Shown here: positions 4,816-5,495 of the stretch, one piece after another
Numbering within the stretch: position 1 is the first letter of the stretch
How the letters are laid out: each line of letters opens with the position of its first letter
Source: an uncultured Clostridia bacterium
GTDB taxonomy: Bacteria; Bacillota; Clostridia; Christensenellales; UBA1242
NCBI GenBank assembly: GCA_947625955.1
Contig: CANQQH010000074.1
Span: forward strand, 1 to 5,495
Direction: 5' to 3'
DNA: 5,495 bases
The notes under the pieces: generated by a model
The model's database searches: none
The model's input: the letters and a program-made list of their open reading frames with translations, nothing else
Told to the model about the DNA's origin: nothing
Position numbers and translations under genes: made by a program

Positions 4816-5495
4816 TTAACTTAGGTTGGATGGGTCTATTTCAACAAAGACTTGAACAGATTTGTCTTTGTTGTTTCTCGTTAATGAATATATTTTTTTG
4901 ATGATTTCATCCTTTTGCGTGTTTTTCAGCCTCATGAGTATTTGATAGCGGAACTTGTCTTGTATTCTGCCGACAGGAGACTTCATCACTCCAAGATAAA
5001 TAAATCCATCAATCGAGCTTGCCAATTCCTTAATATTATCATAATACTCTTTCGTTTTGTTTTTTGCAAGTTCTTCTTGGTGACAAGTTATCAAAATACG
5101 CACAATAGATGCAAATGGTGGATATTGCGTCACCTCGCGCAGATTTATTTCCTTGCGATAGAAACTGGTGTAGTCATATTTGGCGGCAAGCGAATAGATA
5201 TAGTTTCGTGGCGCATAGGTTTGAAGAATGATTTGGCCCGCCTTGTCGGCTCTGCCTGCCCTGCCTGCCACCTGTGTTATGAGCGAGAACGTGCGCTCAG
5301 GCGCCTTATAGCTGCTTTGGTGCAAACTCACATCCGCATCAACAATACCAACAAGCGTCACCGACGGGAAGTCGTGACCCTTTGCTATCATCTGCGTTCC
5401 AACCAAGATGTCTGCTTCGTGGTTTCTAAACTTGCTGAGAAGCTTTTCGTGAGCTCCCTTGGTCTTGGTTGTGTCGTTATCCATTCTCAAAACGC
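4816..5495 (-). CDS. priA: Primosomal protein N' (replication restart helicase PriA), C-terminal part, truncated by the window edge
   Basis: The last 225 residues of a protein usually 730-830 long; the frame is open at the right edge, beginning (V)LRMDNDTT. PriA is a 3'-to-5' superfamily 2 DNA helicase that recognises stalled or collapsed forks and reloads the replisome. Visible helicase parts are motif V (GTQMIAKGHDFPSVTLVG, residues 32-49 of the fragment) and motif VI (QVAGRAGR, 74-81), preceded by the family ERTF. The rest is the C-terminal domain, with TQYPPFASIVRI typical of PriA. The N-terminal DNA-binding domain, motifs I-IV and the zinc-binding cysteines lie outside the window. A TTG reading as Leu at 5490-5488 is internal and not a start. 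The stop is 10 nt before def, and the def Shine-Dalgarno fills this gap, so the two genes share a transcript. Confidence 0.96.
   Translation of the reverse strand, partial: VLRMDNDTTKTKGAHEKLLSKFRNHEADILVGTQMIAKGHDFPSVTLVGIVDADVSLHQSSYKAPERTFSLITQVAGRAGRADKAGQIILQTYAPRNYIYSLAAKYDYTSFYRKEINLREVTQYPPFASIVRILITCHQEELAKNKTKEYYDNIKELASSIDGFIYLGVMKSPVGRIQDKFRYQILMRLKNTQKDEIIKKIYSLTRNNKDKSVQVFVEIDPSNLS

Overview
The window looks like a chromosomal housekeeping region from a low-GC Gram-positive bacterium of the Firmicutes, most likely an uncultured Clostridia-type organism. The basis is gene order and protein family. The minus-strand series priA-def-fmt-rlmN-rpe, followed by an oppositely oriented rpmB and then asp23-fakA, is a shortened version of the conserved Firmicutes block known from Bacillus subtilis. 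Base composition is moderately AT-rich, Shine-Dalgarno sites are purine-rich and strong, and no mobile elements, CRISPR arrays, tRNAs or rRNAs are visible. Assignment below class level is a guess.

Right to left, the way most genes are read: the C-terminal 225 residues of PriA (replication restart helicase) enter at the right edge. They are followed 10 nt later by def (peptide deformylase), which overlaps fmt (Met-tRNA formyltransferase) by ATGA. The fmt stop codon directly abuts the start of rlmN (23S rRNA/tRNA A2503/A37 methyltransferase). After a 47-nt gap with a plausible internal promoter comes rpe (ribulose-phosphate 3-epimerase), closed by a strong hairpin terminator just past its stop. 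The five genes look like one operon whose promoter lies outside the window. Fmt and Def put on and take off the N-formyl group of nascent proteins, RlmN modifies the ribosome, and PriA and Rpe are operon companions without a direct shared pathway.

Between the rpe terminator (1510-1538) and the rpmB terminator (1309-1343) lies a non-coding-looking stretch of about 166 nt. It holds a perfect 16-bp palindrome and a short minus-strand frame that begins with a faintly SpoVM-like segment, at the place where B. subtilis carries spoVM. It has no good ribosome binding site, so it is only a lead.

rpmB (ribosomal protein bL28, zinc-binding CxxC...CxxC form) is the only plus-strand gene. It shares a 202-bp divergent promoter region with asp23, and both predicted core promoters carry the same octamer ACTTGCAA at the -35. 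In the rpmB promoter this octamer is half of a perfect dyad. asp23 (Asp23/Gls24 family) and fakA (fatty acid kinase ATPase subunit, N-terminal 177 residues) form the second minus-strand operon and run off the left edge.

Overall this is an ordinary core-genome region. The points worth a second look are the compact gene order with several usual members missing, the divergent promoter dyad, the inter-terminator island, and substitutions in conserved loops of Rpe.
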